64,000 bases of DNA, from the NCBI GenBank assembly GCA_023014335.1, contig JAECYW010000018.1:372001-436000 (forward strand), written 5' to 3'. This DNA comes from Galerina marginata. Its lineage: Eukaryota; Basidiomycota; Agaricomycetes; Agaricales; Galerinaceae. The position numbers were made by a program, and so were the translations under genes. The notes beneath the pieces were generated by a model. The model did not search any database and was not told the origin of the DNA. It was given only the letters and a program-made list of their open reading frames with translations. Shown here one piece after another: positions 36,660-47,469 of this stretch. Each line of letters opens with the position of its first letter. The stretch's first letter is position 1.

Positions 36660-37712
36660 CACAGCGGCCAATGCATATAAAACCAGTTGGACCTCTATGG
36701 GATGCAAATATCTCAAGCTTGGCAGCATGACTTGCTCCGTGCTGTGATATTGTGAGGTGCTGCTCAGACACTACTGACCTTACCATGCTTATTATTCTAA
36801 ATATAGCTGTAACTCAGGTTTTAAATACACAGTAATATCTAAAAATAGATAGTCATGTGATATGTCATGACATAATTAGACTTTTAAGTGTTTGAACAGT
36901 TATATCAAAGCATATCCAACATGATTGATGTGCTTTAGATGTTAAATTGATCAATCAATGCTTTAAATAGAAGTAATTTCCAAAAGTGATCAGATGTGGC
37001 TGTGCTAGTAGCAAAAGTTGTACTACTCATCAGGACGATTCTAAATCTGTTTAAATCATAATTGTATTTTCTTTCCTTATTGAGATATAAGCTGCATCAA
37101 AATCGTTATCAGGCTTCTTGAAATCAGATTTGGCAGATGGGAAAATTTCCCAAAAAGGAAAAAGTATCTCAAAAGAAAGTAATATATTTTTAAACCTTTT
37201 TACAATTTAAATCATATCAATATTTACTTTTCTGACTGAGATATAAGCAAAACAAGATTGGTTCTAAAAATAGCTGATATGACCATAAATAGAAATAGTT
37301 CCTAATTGGGAAATTCAGGGTCAGCTAAAAATAGAAATGATTCCAAAATGTTTTAGAGCCATAGTTTAAAAATAGACATACTTCTAAAAATAGACCTTCC
37401 CTAAAAATAGAAACATCAAAAATATTTTCAATGTCTAAAAATAGAATACTTCTAAAATAAGATTTTGAAGTTTAGATCTAAATATAATAGGTATAAGCTA
37501 TTGTTTCTTTTAATACTTATCTGTATTATAAGTTAATGCTTATTTATAAGAAAAAATCTATTTCTCAATACAAGTCTTTTAAAATGTTATTAGATTATAA
37601 TGAGCTTAGTTTTTACTTGCTTGCAATTATTTAAATATTGGAAAACCCAAAAAATTCAGATCTACAAGATGGTATTTATTGATATAAATGCTAGTATAGG
37701 CTCACTGAAAAC
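36660..37712. repeat. Partial copy of the foldback arm found at 39.4-43.4 kb
   Basis: Sequence from about 36,700 to 37,712 matches 42,000-42,880, including TCAGATGTGGCTGTGCTAGT, GCTGCATCAAAATCGTTATC, repeated CTAAAAATAGA words and GATATAAATGCTAGTATAGG. The match ends at about 37,712, where the other copy continues into TATAATCAAAAAAATGC. This is a third arm-type sequence in the window. Confidence 0.65.
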
Positions 37713-38111
37713 AATATTTAATGATCTTTCACTGTGTCGATCTGGAGCACAGTCGCGACTGTGCTCCGGCCTGGCAACCCCAAAAAAAAAAAACTTCAGA
37801 AAAGTGTACTTCATTCAATACAACTGAAGTAAATAGAAACTTTCAGGGTTTAGCCATATAAGCTATACATATACCATCATAACCAGAGCAATGACATATA
37901 ACAGACCAAAAAGTAAAAAGAGACATGTAGAAGGCTCATAATTAGTCATGTTACTGGGAAGACCTAACCTTAGATTAGGTGTCCAGGAACAAAAGCTAAA
38001 AATAGACCCTAGCAACGGACATCAGACAACTATTCCCATGGTCAATAATGATTTTGACACTATTAGAAAAGTTTGTAGACTTTTAATTCAGGGTCGCTCA
38101 CAAAAAATGAA

Positions 38112-38205
38112 GCAGTGGGAGAATTTCCAACCATTGCGTTAGAAACCATTTCCTTCTGCTATCAAGTGTAGAAAACGAGTTCTTTTACTATGTAAGAACT
38201 CGTAA
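38112..38205 (-). mobile_element. Family C-like Helitron 5' terminus
   Basis: The stem ACGAGTTCTT/AAGAACTCGT with a TTACTATGT loop closes a hairpin at 38,175-38,203, preceded by GTGGGAGAATTTCCAACC as in family A. The variant GAG/CTC stem is shared with the element at 54,084-55,726. The boundary is one base before the ATG of the JmjC-like gene, so the gene's promoter may be element-derived or lost. Confidence 0.65.
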
Positions 38206-41200
38206 CATGCCTGGTGAGGACATTTCAGCCACCCTCTATGATGCTTTTGGAAAGGCTAGAACTGTCACTCCTTCCTTTCATGTAAGTTTCAGCTCAGCTA
38301 ATACAATATAATATATCTGAACTATGTGGTTATCACTTTAGGATGCCACGGATGCAAAGAACTTCTACAATCTTCTCAAGGCTGTGGAAAAATGTTACAT
38401 AAATGGCAAGCCGCGCCATGCAACAGAAGGAGTGTATTCCAATTTCCATATTATGGATGAGAAGGTCTTGAAAGAAATGGAGCCAGAAGCCGTCGCAAAT
38501 ATCATTCGCAGCAAAGTCCTCGTTTTGACAAACTGTGAAAACTCAAATATTGAGTTTAACGCTCGCGACCTCAGCAACATAGCCTCTCTTTCTTCCCCCA
38601 TTTCTGTTCAAGGTAAGATTGACAGTTTAAACCTAGTTGAAGAAATACTGACTTTTTTTATTAGATTTCTCCATTATAACCAAGAAGCCTAATGATCGTC
38701 ATCGCGTCGGCAATCTTCAGCAGATCTTAGACTGCACCACCCAGGAGAATTGCAAGATTCTCAACGTCTTGGACCTCCCCAATTCTACCTCTCCTCTTCC
38801 TATCACTCAGTATTCATCCAAGCTCATAGCTTGGAATGCAACTATCAGATCTATGTTTTGTCAGCCTCAGGAACATTTTCCTACCTCTGATATGTCCTGG
38901 TTTCTCGTCGGTCTTGCCAATGCCCTGCATCTTGGGCATATTGATAGCGACGGCCTAGGTACTGTTGTTGAAGTTCGCAATCGAGATGGTGGGAAGTATT
39001 GGATGAAAGCCACTCGGATTCCACAGACCCGGGAGAGTAGGGACCCAGAAGCTGACCGCGCTGCAGCTTTATTGGAACTTGTAAACGTCAATCTGTTCAT
39101 CGAATTCAATTTGGAGCTACCGGACTTGAAGCATTGGATCCTGGAAGGTATTCTGCTTACAAACAAAACCCGCATGTAAGTTTTTCTCTTTTTAGCTATA
39201 AGTTGTTTATTAACTTCAAAATTTCTAGTGTCATGGGACCTAACAGCCCTCACTGGGTTTTTACCCCATTTCACACAATCTGCTCTGGAGGACATTATAT
39301 ATCCACTCCAAATATGCAGGACACGCTGATTGGTTTGATTCACACGTTTATGCTTGACGACTTCATCACCAACATCAACCACCCTCCCACACGCCACTTC
39401 AGTGACCCCTTGGATCTAACCTCTTAGGTTGATTAATTCCTGATAGGAAATACAATCTAAAGGAAGGCTGAAAACATTTCTGAGAACAATTTTTTCCAAG
39501 AATAATCTTCAGATTTTTAAAATGTTTTTTAGGGTTTAGTATAATGTTTCTTTGACAGGTGGTGGCAGGGGTCTCTTGTGGAAAATGTTTTCTAATAATA
39601 AACATTCTTCAAAAAATAATTTTTATAGAAAACAAAAATCAAATGTTTTCTGTGACGTCTTGGCAAAGTTTTGTATTTCAAAAATATATTCTGGTGGCAG
39701 GGGTAAAAAAATTCCTATGGCTTTTCTAGGATAGCTATAAATATACTGTAATGACATTTCTTTAGGCACAGGTTTACCTGACCCAACACACAAGAAGCAA
39801 TCTAAATCAAAGCAAATAATATATATATATATATATAAAAGCTATAGCATTTTTTTGATTATAGCCTATACTAGCATTTATATCAATAAATACCATCTTG
39901 TAGCTGTGAATTTTTTGGATTTTTTAATATTTCAATAATTGAAAGCAAGTAAAAACTAAGCTCATTATAGTCTAATAACATTTTAAAAGACTTGTATTGA
40001 GAAATAGGTTTTTTCTTGTAAATAAACATTAAATTATATTCTAGATAAGTATTAAAAAAAACAATAGCTTATACCTACTATATTTAAATCTAAACTCTGA
40101 AATCTTATTTTAGAGGTATTTCTATTTTTAGACTGAAAATAATTTTATGTTTCTATTTTTAGAGAAGGTCTATTTTTAGAAGTGTGTCTATTTTTAAAAT
40201 ATAGCCTTAAAACATTTTGGAATCATTTCTATTTTTAGCTGACCCTGAATTTCCCAATTAGGAACTATTTCCATTTATGGTCATATCAGCTATTTTCAGA
40301 ACCAATCTTGTTTTGCTTATATCTCAGTCAAAAAAGTGAATATTGATGTGATTTAAATTGTAAAAAGATTTAAAAATATATTACTTTCTTTTGAGATACT
40401 CTTTCCTTTTTGGGAAATTTTCCCATCTGCCAAATCTGATTTCAAGAAGCCTGATAACGATTTTGATGCAGCTTATATCTCAATAAGGAAAGAAGATACA
40501 GTTATGATTTAAACAGATTTAGAATCGCCCTGATGAGTAGTACAACTTTTGTTACTAGCACAGCCACATCTGATCACTTTTGGAAATTACTTCTATTTAA
40601 AGCATTGATTGATCAATTTAACATCTAAAGCACATCAAACATGATTGATGTCCTTTACGATGTCCTTTAATATAGCTGTTCAAAGACTTAAAAGTCTAAT
40701 TATGTCACATGTCACACGACTATCTATTTTTAGATATTATTGTGTATTTAAAACTTGAATTACAGCTATCTTTAGAACAATGAGCATAGTAGATCAGTGT
40801 CTGAGTGGCACTTCACAATATCACAGCACAGAGCAAGCCATGCTGCCAAGATTAGGATCTTTGCATGCAGAAGTGAAGCACTCAGAAAAATCTTGTTGAG
40901 AAAGAATCCTCTCCTTGGTTCACTCACAAACTCAAAGTTCTCTTAATAAGTTAACCCCACTGGCCATTAACTAAAGGATACCAAAAACTCAGAAACACCA
41001 ATGAGTACAATAGGCAGCTGAAGCCACTGGTCCTGCTCATGTTAAGACATGCCTCCTGTGGTGCTAGCATCACTCAACTTACAGTAGAAACAAGGCTGCT
41101 AAAAGCTGCAACTTGGCTACAACAAAAAATATGAGACTGTCCATCCTGCTATCCAGTATACAATCTAACTTTTGAACCTCTCATAACTGATCCACTATGT

Positions 41201-41588
41201 TGCAATATGCCAGTTGTCTGGTTATACCCAATAACATGTCATCCTGTATATTTACACTAGTCATGGCTGATCCCCAGCTTTATTCTATACACCAGCTCGT
41301 GCTTCCACTTAACTGAACGCTGTCACACCTGGAGCATCAAGGAACTTTCATCCTCTAAGCCCTGCATCCATATTGGCAGCCAGCTGTCTGGCATGTGGAC
41401 TTACACAGCTTGTCCTAGGTCTTCCAGATCCCATCCTGACATGATGCCCTTTTCAGATACCAAGAAGAACAACATGACCATAACTTCATAATGTGAGAGC
41501 ACAGAGGTAGTGTTATCCAAGCCCTTTGGCTGGCTTTTCGGCAGAGACATAGTCTACCTTCCTATTACAACAGCTTATACTATGCTTG

Positions 41589-41725
41589 ACCTGAACATTG
41601 GTCGGACCCCTCAGTTGGTCAAACCAATCAGATCGTTCCATTTGCACAGCTCATCAGTCACTGTGTCACATTTTCCTGCCAAAAAGTGTGACTGATCGAC
41701 TGAGGGGTCCGACCGATGTTCGGGT
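41589..41725. mobile_element. MITE of about 135 bp nested in the foldback element
   Basis: Inverted ends TGAACATTGGTCGGACCCCT and its near-inverse AGGGGTCCGACCGATGTTCG enclose a short unique centre. The ends match over about 28 bp with two or three mismatches. Too short to encode a protein. Confidence 0.6.
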
Positions 41726-41799
41726 AATCCATAGTACAGTGACTTCCAAGGGCATTAAATAAATCACATAGTGTCTAAAGTGTTTTAACTATGTAACCG

Positions 41800-41880
41800 G
41801 CTGGATTCGAACTCATGTTTTTATTTGCCTAGGGCTTTAGAGTGATGGTGCTACCTGAGCCACCACAGCCCCTATCTGAC
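41800..41880 (-). repeat. tRNA-derived sequence (SINE-head-like)
   Basis: On the minus strand a box A-like TGGCTCAGGTAG and a box B-like AGTTCGAATCC lie about 45 bp apart, the layout of an RNA polymerase III internal promoter. The acceptor and T stems do not close properly, so this is not a functional tRNA. It may be a tRNA pseudogene or the head of a SINE inside the foldback element. Confidence 0.4.
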
Positions 41881-44303
41881 ATAAGTTTGTTATACATGTG
41901 TCAAACTTGGGTGGCCTAACATTTGCTTTCAGTTGTAATATAGATTACATGATTTATGTGACATGTGACATAGTCAGACTTTGGGAGTGGGCTTTGCCAG
42001 ACATTGACCTTACCATGGTCATTGTTCTAAATATAGCTGACATGTGATATAATTAGACTTTTAAGTATTTAAACGGCTATATCAAAGCATATTCGACATG
42101 TTTGAAGTGCTTTAGATGCTAAATTAATCAATCAATGCTTTAAATAGAAGCAATTTCCAAAAGTGATCAGATGTGGCTGTGCTAGTAACAAAAGTTGTAC
42201 TACTCATCAGGGCAATTCTAAATCTGTTTAAATCATAACTGTATCTTCTTTCCTTATTGAGATATAAGCTGCATCAAAATCGTTATCAGGCTTCTTGAAA
42301 TCAGATTTGGCAGATGGGAAAATTTCCCAAAAAGGAAAGAGTATCTCAAAAGAAAGTAATATATTTTTAAATCTTTTTACAATTTAAATCACATCAATAT
42401 TCACTTTTTTGACTGAGATATAAGCAAAACAAGATTGGTTCTAAAAATAGCTGATATGACCATAAATGGAAATAGTTCCTAATTGGGAAATTCAGGGTCA
42501 GCTAAAAATAGAAATGATTCCAAAATGTTTTAAGGCTATATTTTAAAAATAGACACACTTCTAAAAATAGACCTTCTCTAAAAATAGAAACATAAAATTA
42601 TTTTCAGTCTAAAAATAGAAATACCTCTAAAATAAGATTTCAGAGTTTAGATTTAAATATAGTAGGTATAAGCTATTGTTTTTTTTAATACTTATCTAGA
42701 ATATAATTTAATGTTTATTTACAAGAAAAAACCTATTTCTCAATACAAGTCTTTTAAAATGTTATTAGACTATAATGAGCTTAGTTTTTACTTGCTTTCA
42801 ATTATTGAAATATTAAAAAATCCAAAAAATTCACAGCTACAAGATGGTATTTATTGATATAAATGCTAGTATAGGCTATAATCAAAAAAATGCTATAGCT
42901 TTTATATATATATATATATATATTATTTGCTTTGATTTAGATTGCTTCTTGTGTGTTGGGTCAGGTAAACCTGTGCCTAAAGAAATGTCATTACAGTATA
43001 TTTATAGCTATCCTGGAAAAGCCATAGGAATTTTTTTAATTTGGAGGACCCCTGCCACCAGAATATATTTTTGAAATACAAAACTTTGCCAAGACGTCAC
43101 AGAAAACATTTGATTTTTGTTTTCTATAAAAATTATTTTTTGAAGAATGTTTATTATTAGAAAACATTTTCCACAAGAGACCCCTGCCACCACCTGTCAA
43201 AGAAACATTATACTAAACCCTAAAAAACATTTTAAAAATCTGAAGATTATTCTTGGAAAAAATTGTTCTCAGAAATGTTTTCAGCCTTCCTTTAGATTGT
43301 ATTTCCTATCAGGAATTAATCAACCTAAGAGGTTAGATCCGGGGGGTCACTGAAGTGCACACGCATCCTTTTCTGCAGGATGGCTACCTTTTATTATAAT
43401 GGTTTGGTGCAGAAAAAGTATAATGAATTTGGTTTGTCTTTTTGTTTGGGTTTTTTTCTCTAGCTAATAAATTTTCAATTATAGAAGCTGCTCATGGCCA
43501 TGTTTTCAACATCCAAAACTTTTCTGGAGTCCTCGACGTTATTTCATTTTGTAATCTCATTATCCTCATCAACGTTCTCGACTTCAGGACTTACATGTAC
43601 AATGGGGAATTCACCGTCAACAACTTCAAGAGGCTCACCAAGGAACGTATAGCATCTATTGAAGCTTTCAACTACAATGCGCTTAGTGCAAAGGAGCGTA
43701 TGCGTTATCAATATGCCAGAGGCCAGGCATACGCAATTCTTGACTGGCTGTTCAAGTCAGTTGAGATCAAGGAATTTCCATCGGGCAAAATTGTCAAGAA
43801 TCCCTATCATTCCTTGTGGATCCCTCACATGGCTCAACAGGCTTCTGCACTCTTGGTTTATAAGAAGAAAACCATGGAAGCAGAGCTGAGAGGAGCTAAG
43901 GGGTGTACGCCTGCAGCTCTGAAGCGTCAAATTCTGTTATGTTTCCAGAACACCATCTTGGAACAAGCCGTGAATGATGCTATTGAAGCTGAATATGAGG
44001 TTTTCACCTTTTCAGATCCAACAGGCTATACTGCGACACCCCTACCACATTTGAAATCTGCTTTAAGTGAGTTTATATTTGCTATTTTATATTTTAATTA
44101 TATTGACAAGTTGTATCTCTAGCCTCTGTATCCCTTCCAAAATTAGGAGAAACAGAAGGCGATAGGAAGTACAATTTGGGTATTGCCAAAGGGTTTATGC
44201 TCTCGGCAGCGCAGATAGAAGCGTCGTATTTGACTATGCGTGATATGGAACCTGACCACTGGCAGGAGGAGGAGGAGGATGATAACAATAAAGCTGGTGA
44301 TGA

Positions 44304-44508
44304 GGAAGAGGAGGAAGAAGACGACGAGGAAGAGGAAGAGGAAGAGGAAGAGGAAGAGGAAGAAGAAGAGGAAGAGGAAGAGGAAGAGGAAGAGGAAGAG
44401 GAAGAGGAAGAGGAAGAGGAAGAGGAAGAGGAAGAGGAAGAGGAAGAGGAAGAGGAAGAGGAAGAGGAAGAGGAAGAGGAAGAGGAAGAGGAAGAGGAAG
44501 AGGAAGTT
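44304..44508 (+). repeat. GAGGAA hexamer repeat coding poly-glutamate
   Basis: About 30 copies of GAAGAG/GAGGAA run without interruption apart from one GAAGAA variant near 44,360. Read in the JmjC-like gene's frame this encodes Glu only; the other frames encode Lys/Arg or, on the minus strand, Leu/Pro, which are artefacts. Such tracts are prone to length change by slippage in whole codons. Confidence 0.9.
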
Positions 44509-44907
44509 GTAGTTGAAAAGCCTTTAAAGCGTCGCAGGGCGCCAAAGGTAATTCATTCACCTTCTTTATCACCTCCTTCATTGCCTGCAGCTCCTTTATC
44601 TCCTCCACCTGCATCATCGACTTTATCATCACCCCCACCGACAACACGAGCATCATCAACACGCGCATCATCACTAATGTCAACTCTAACACCAGTCCCA
44701 TCGTCGCCATCGTCGTCAGCTTGATAGTTTTCTTCAAATACCACATTTGTATTATTTACGCTATAACTTTGTTTGTTTGGTTTATGTTTATGCTATCAGT
44801 CTGACATCAGTAACCAAACAAACATCAACCAATGTTGAAAGTTCAACTTTTGATGAGCGCTCTTTCTTCCTACTTACCACCATCTACTCACTCTATCTTC
44901 AGCTCAA

Positions 44908-47433
44908 ATGAAGTTACTCCTTATCTTCCTAACCTTTTTCATACTTATACCAAAACAGCTCAATCAAATCAGCTTTCTATCTCAGTCCTTACAAAGCTTT
45001 GCTCTAGGTATATCTTTAATACACTTTGAAGTCTCAAACCTGACTCTTTTGACCTTCAAAGGTGACACTCATGACATTCAAAACTCATCTGGCATTCTTG
45101 GCATTAGCATTCAGCGTACTTTTGATACTTTTGATACTTCTGACATTAGTATTCAACGTACATCTGAGATCTCTGGCATTAGACTTCAATGTATATCTCA
45201 TATATCTACCACCAAGACCTTTCATAGATCAACTATCTCTGGCATTGATATTCACAACTTAGTTTGCAAATTTAAAGCTTATAGTCTTCATATGCATATA
45301 TTTGATGCTTTTGTAGAATATATTTATTTAACTGGCTGTTCTTTAAACAAGCTATTTTCCTATGTATATATGGCTTCATTACAGACTGATATTTTTTATC
45401 AGGTGCACAGAGCATATCTACAACTTATCAGAAACCTTCTATTGAAACACGAATATTCAAACTTTATGAGGCTTAACACTAAATCCTCTCAGTTAGCCTT
45501 TCATAGGCTTGCTCTATTTACTTATGATGTATCTCCAATATTAGTATCTTCTGCTATTCAGACTTTTGTTTTGGCTAGAATTCCCATGATTTATCTACAT
45601 GAAGAGAAAGTATCTATGCAGTGGTGGTATAATTATCAGCAGCCTTTATCTAATTTTTGTATCACTAATTCTTGTTCTAAACACTTTATAAACCAATTAA
45701 AATGTTCAATAGCACATAAGTGGGATGGAAGTAATTGTATTCTTCAACCTGATAACTCTTCTTTCTTTGGGGCTGGTCCTAAAAAAACTCTAACATATGC
45801 TTCTATTTCAAAATATATTCTTTTTCAAAATTCCTCAATCTGCATAGATAATACAACATTAAAATATAGTGGTCATATGGTATTTAAGGAAGCTTTGGAC
45901 AAATATAGGAATAAGAATGACATTCTTTTAGTTCGTGTACCTTTGGAGCTATTATGTGATAAGATTACTCTAAGTCAAGCCCGTGCTATTGCAAAGTGTC
46001 ATAATATCAGTAAAATAAGTAAACATTCTTTACCAGCTTTAATGAATGTACTATCTTCTCATCAGTGTGTTGGTAACTGTGCTGGCTTTTGTACTATTTT
46101 TTCCCTTGCACCAGCTATATTAACACCTGCAACACCTGCTGAACGTAACCACACTTGGTATAATAAGCTTGATAAAATCAAAAAAGCAAATCTTATCGAC
46201 AATATAGTAGCCCAAAAGAACTTGAAGAAACAGAAAGATATATCACAGTCTGAAGAAAGAAATAAAGCTTTTCCTCCTCAGCCACCATCTAAAAGTCTAC
46301 TTTATAAAATAATTTCAGGCTTTATACAAGATACAAGTCCTTCTCAATTTGTAGAAGCAGGCTGTGCAGTTTGTGGAAGATTAACACCATTTAGAAATCT
46401 AATACCCTTAAGTGAAATAAAAGATAGACTAAAGGTATTAATAAATCCAGGTATTACTCGCAAAGAAAGAAAAACTCCTGAAGATCCTATTTCTGATATT
46501 ACTGGTCCAATTATTGATTCAAAATGTACTCATGCATGTAAAACATGTTGTGCTAGTTTGAAGAAAAACAAAATACCCTTATTTGCTTTAGCTTCAGGTT
46601 TTTGGATTGGTGAAGTACCAGATGTGCTTAAAAATCTGACTTATGTTGAAAAGCTTTTAATTGCACGTGAAAGACACAATAGATGCATAGTCAAAGTAGC
46701 ATCAGGCAGATATAAAATGAGAGCCAATGCTATTACCTTTCAAAATCCAGTACCAAAAATATATGATGTTTTACCACCTCCAGTAAAAGAGCTTGATGAA
46801 GTTCTTGCATTTATTTTTACTGGACCTTGCAGACCCACCAAAGATGATATTAAACGCACTCCTTTACTTGTCCGTCGCAATCATGTAGCTAAGGCTTTAA
46901 ACTGGCTTAAATTAAATCATGCTGATTATTCTGATGTCGGAATCTCAAAAGACAACTTAATGCAATATCCTGAAAGTGATTGTCCTGTTGTTATTGATTA
47001 TAGAGAGTCTATTATAAATAAAGATCCAGAAGCCACTAGTGTACATGATAATGAAGAAGAAGATGGTGTAGAATCAGGTCCTTGCTCATTTACTGTTCAA
47101 GGTCTTACAGGACAAGAGTTTTCAGAGCTTTCTATTGATACTATAAAGGCTAAAGCTTTGGAACATCTTATGAGCAATGGAAAAATTTTATTTGCAGGCC
47201 ATTCTGAAAAACCTTGCTCAATATTTAAGAATCCCCAGTTGTTTCCTTCTATGCTCCCATGGCTTTTTCCATATGGTCATGGTGGTATTGGTCAATCAAT
47301 AATGAACAAAATCCATTCACCTTTGGTCCAGAAAAGACATCTGTTAATGTATCATGATAAAAGGTTTCAAACTGATCCCAATTTTCCTTTGATTGCATTT
47401 AATCATGAACAGATTTCTCAAAGCACAAGTTGA
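44908..47433 (+). pseudogene. Helitron transposase, N-terminal part (DUF6570-like)
   Basis: This open frame of 841 codons has an N-terminal part of about 400 residues I do not recognise, then the region typical of fungal Helitrons: a Cys pattern GCAVCGR...CTHACKTCCASL, then LASGFWIGEVPDVLKNLTYV, ARERHNRCIVKV and SGRYKMRANAITFQNPVPK (DUF6570-like), and finally LFPSMLPWLFPYGHGGIG and the KRHLLMYHDKRFQ region. It ends at TGA 47,431-47,433. The same frame continues without shift into the Rep domain, so the stop is a single nonsense change. The true start may lie anywhere in the first few hundred codons. Confidence 0.75.
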
Positions 47434-47469
47434 GGAAGATTAGTAGTACAGAGATCTTATTTTTCTGAA

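Larger units (their letters stand above)
39395..43357. mobile_element. 3.96-kb foldback element with 7-bp target duplication
   Basis: The termini are CACTTCAGTGACCCC and its inverse, flanked by CACACGC at 39,388-39,394 and 43,358-43,364. The arms are about 1.4 kb each (39,395-about 40,860 and about 41,985-43,357) and nearly identical; one arm on the plus strand and the other on the minus strand give the same 68-residue frame. The middle (40.9-42.0 kb) has no transposase but holds a small MITE and a tRNA-related sequence. The arms carry many CTAAAAATAGA words and a short TA microsatellite (39,820-39,836 and 42,905-42,922). Non-autonomous; the superfamily is not certain. Confidence 0.82.
38207..44724 (+). 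pseudogene. JmjC-like cupin protein with poly-Glu tail, exon split by a foldback element
   Basis: Exons 38,207-38,281, 38,342-38,612, 38,665-39,175 and 39,229-39,394 are joined by normal introns. The foldback element follows, and after it the frame resumes at 43,365, continues to an intron (about 43,432-43,463), then exons to 44,066 and 44,123-44,724. A cupin-like core is visible: MSWFLVGLANALHLGHIDSD (HxD), then GTVVEVRNRDGGKYWMK, VMGPNSPHWVFTPFHTICSG with the distal His, and GGHYISTPNMQ. This matches the JmjC-like proteins expanded in Agaricomycetes; catalytic activity is unproven. The C-terminus has about 60 consecutive Glu, a basic KPLKRRRAPK nuclear-signal-like stretch and a Ser/Pro/Thr-rich tail. 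The frame passes exactly through one copy of the 7-bp target duplication. Confidence 0.68.

Noticed and set aside
41800..41880. A functional tRNA gene
   Set aside because: Boxes A and B are present but the acceptor and T stems do not pair.
44240..44746. Lys/Arg-rich and Leu/Pro-rich proteins overlapping the 44.3-44.5 kb repeat
   Set aside because: These are other-frame readings of the GAGGAA repeat; only the poly-Glu frame is continuous with flanking exons.
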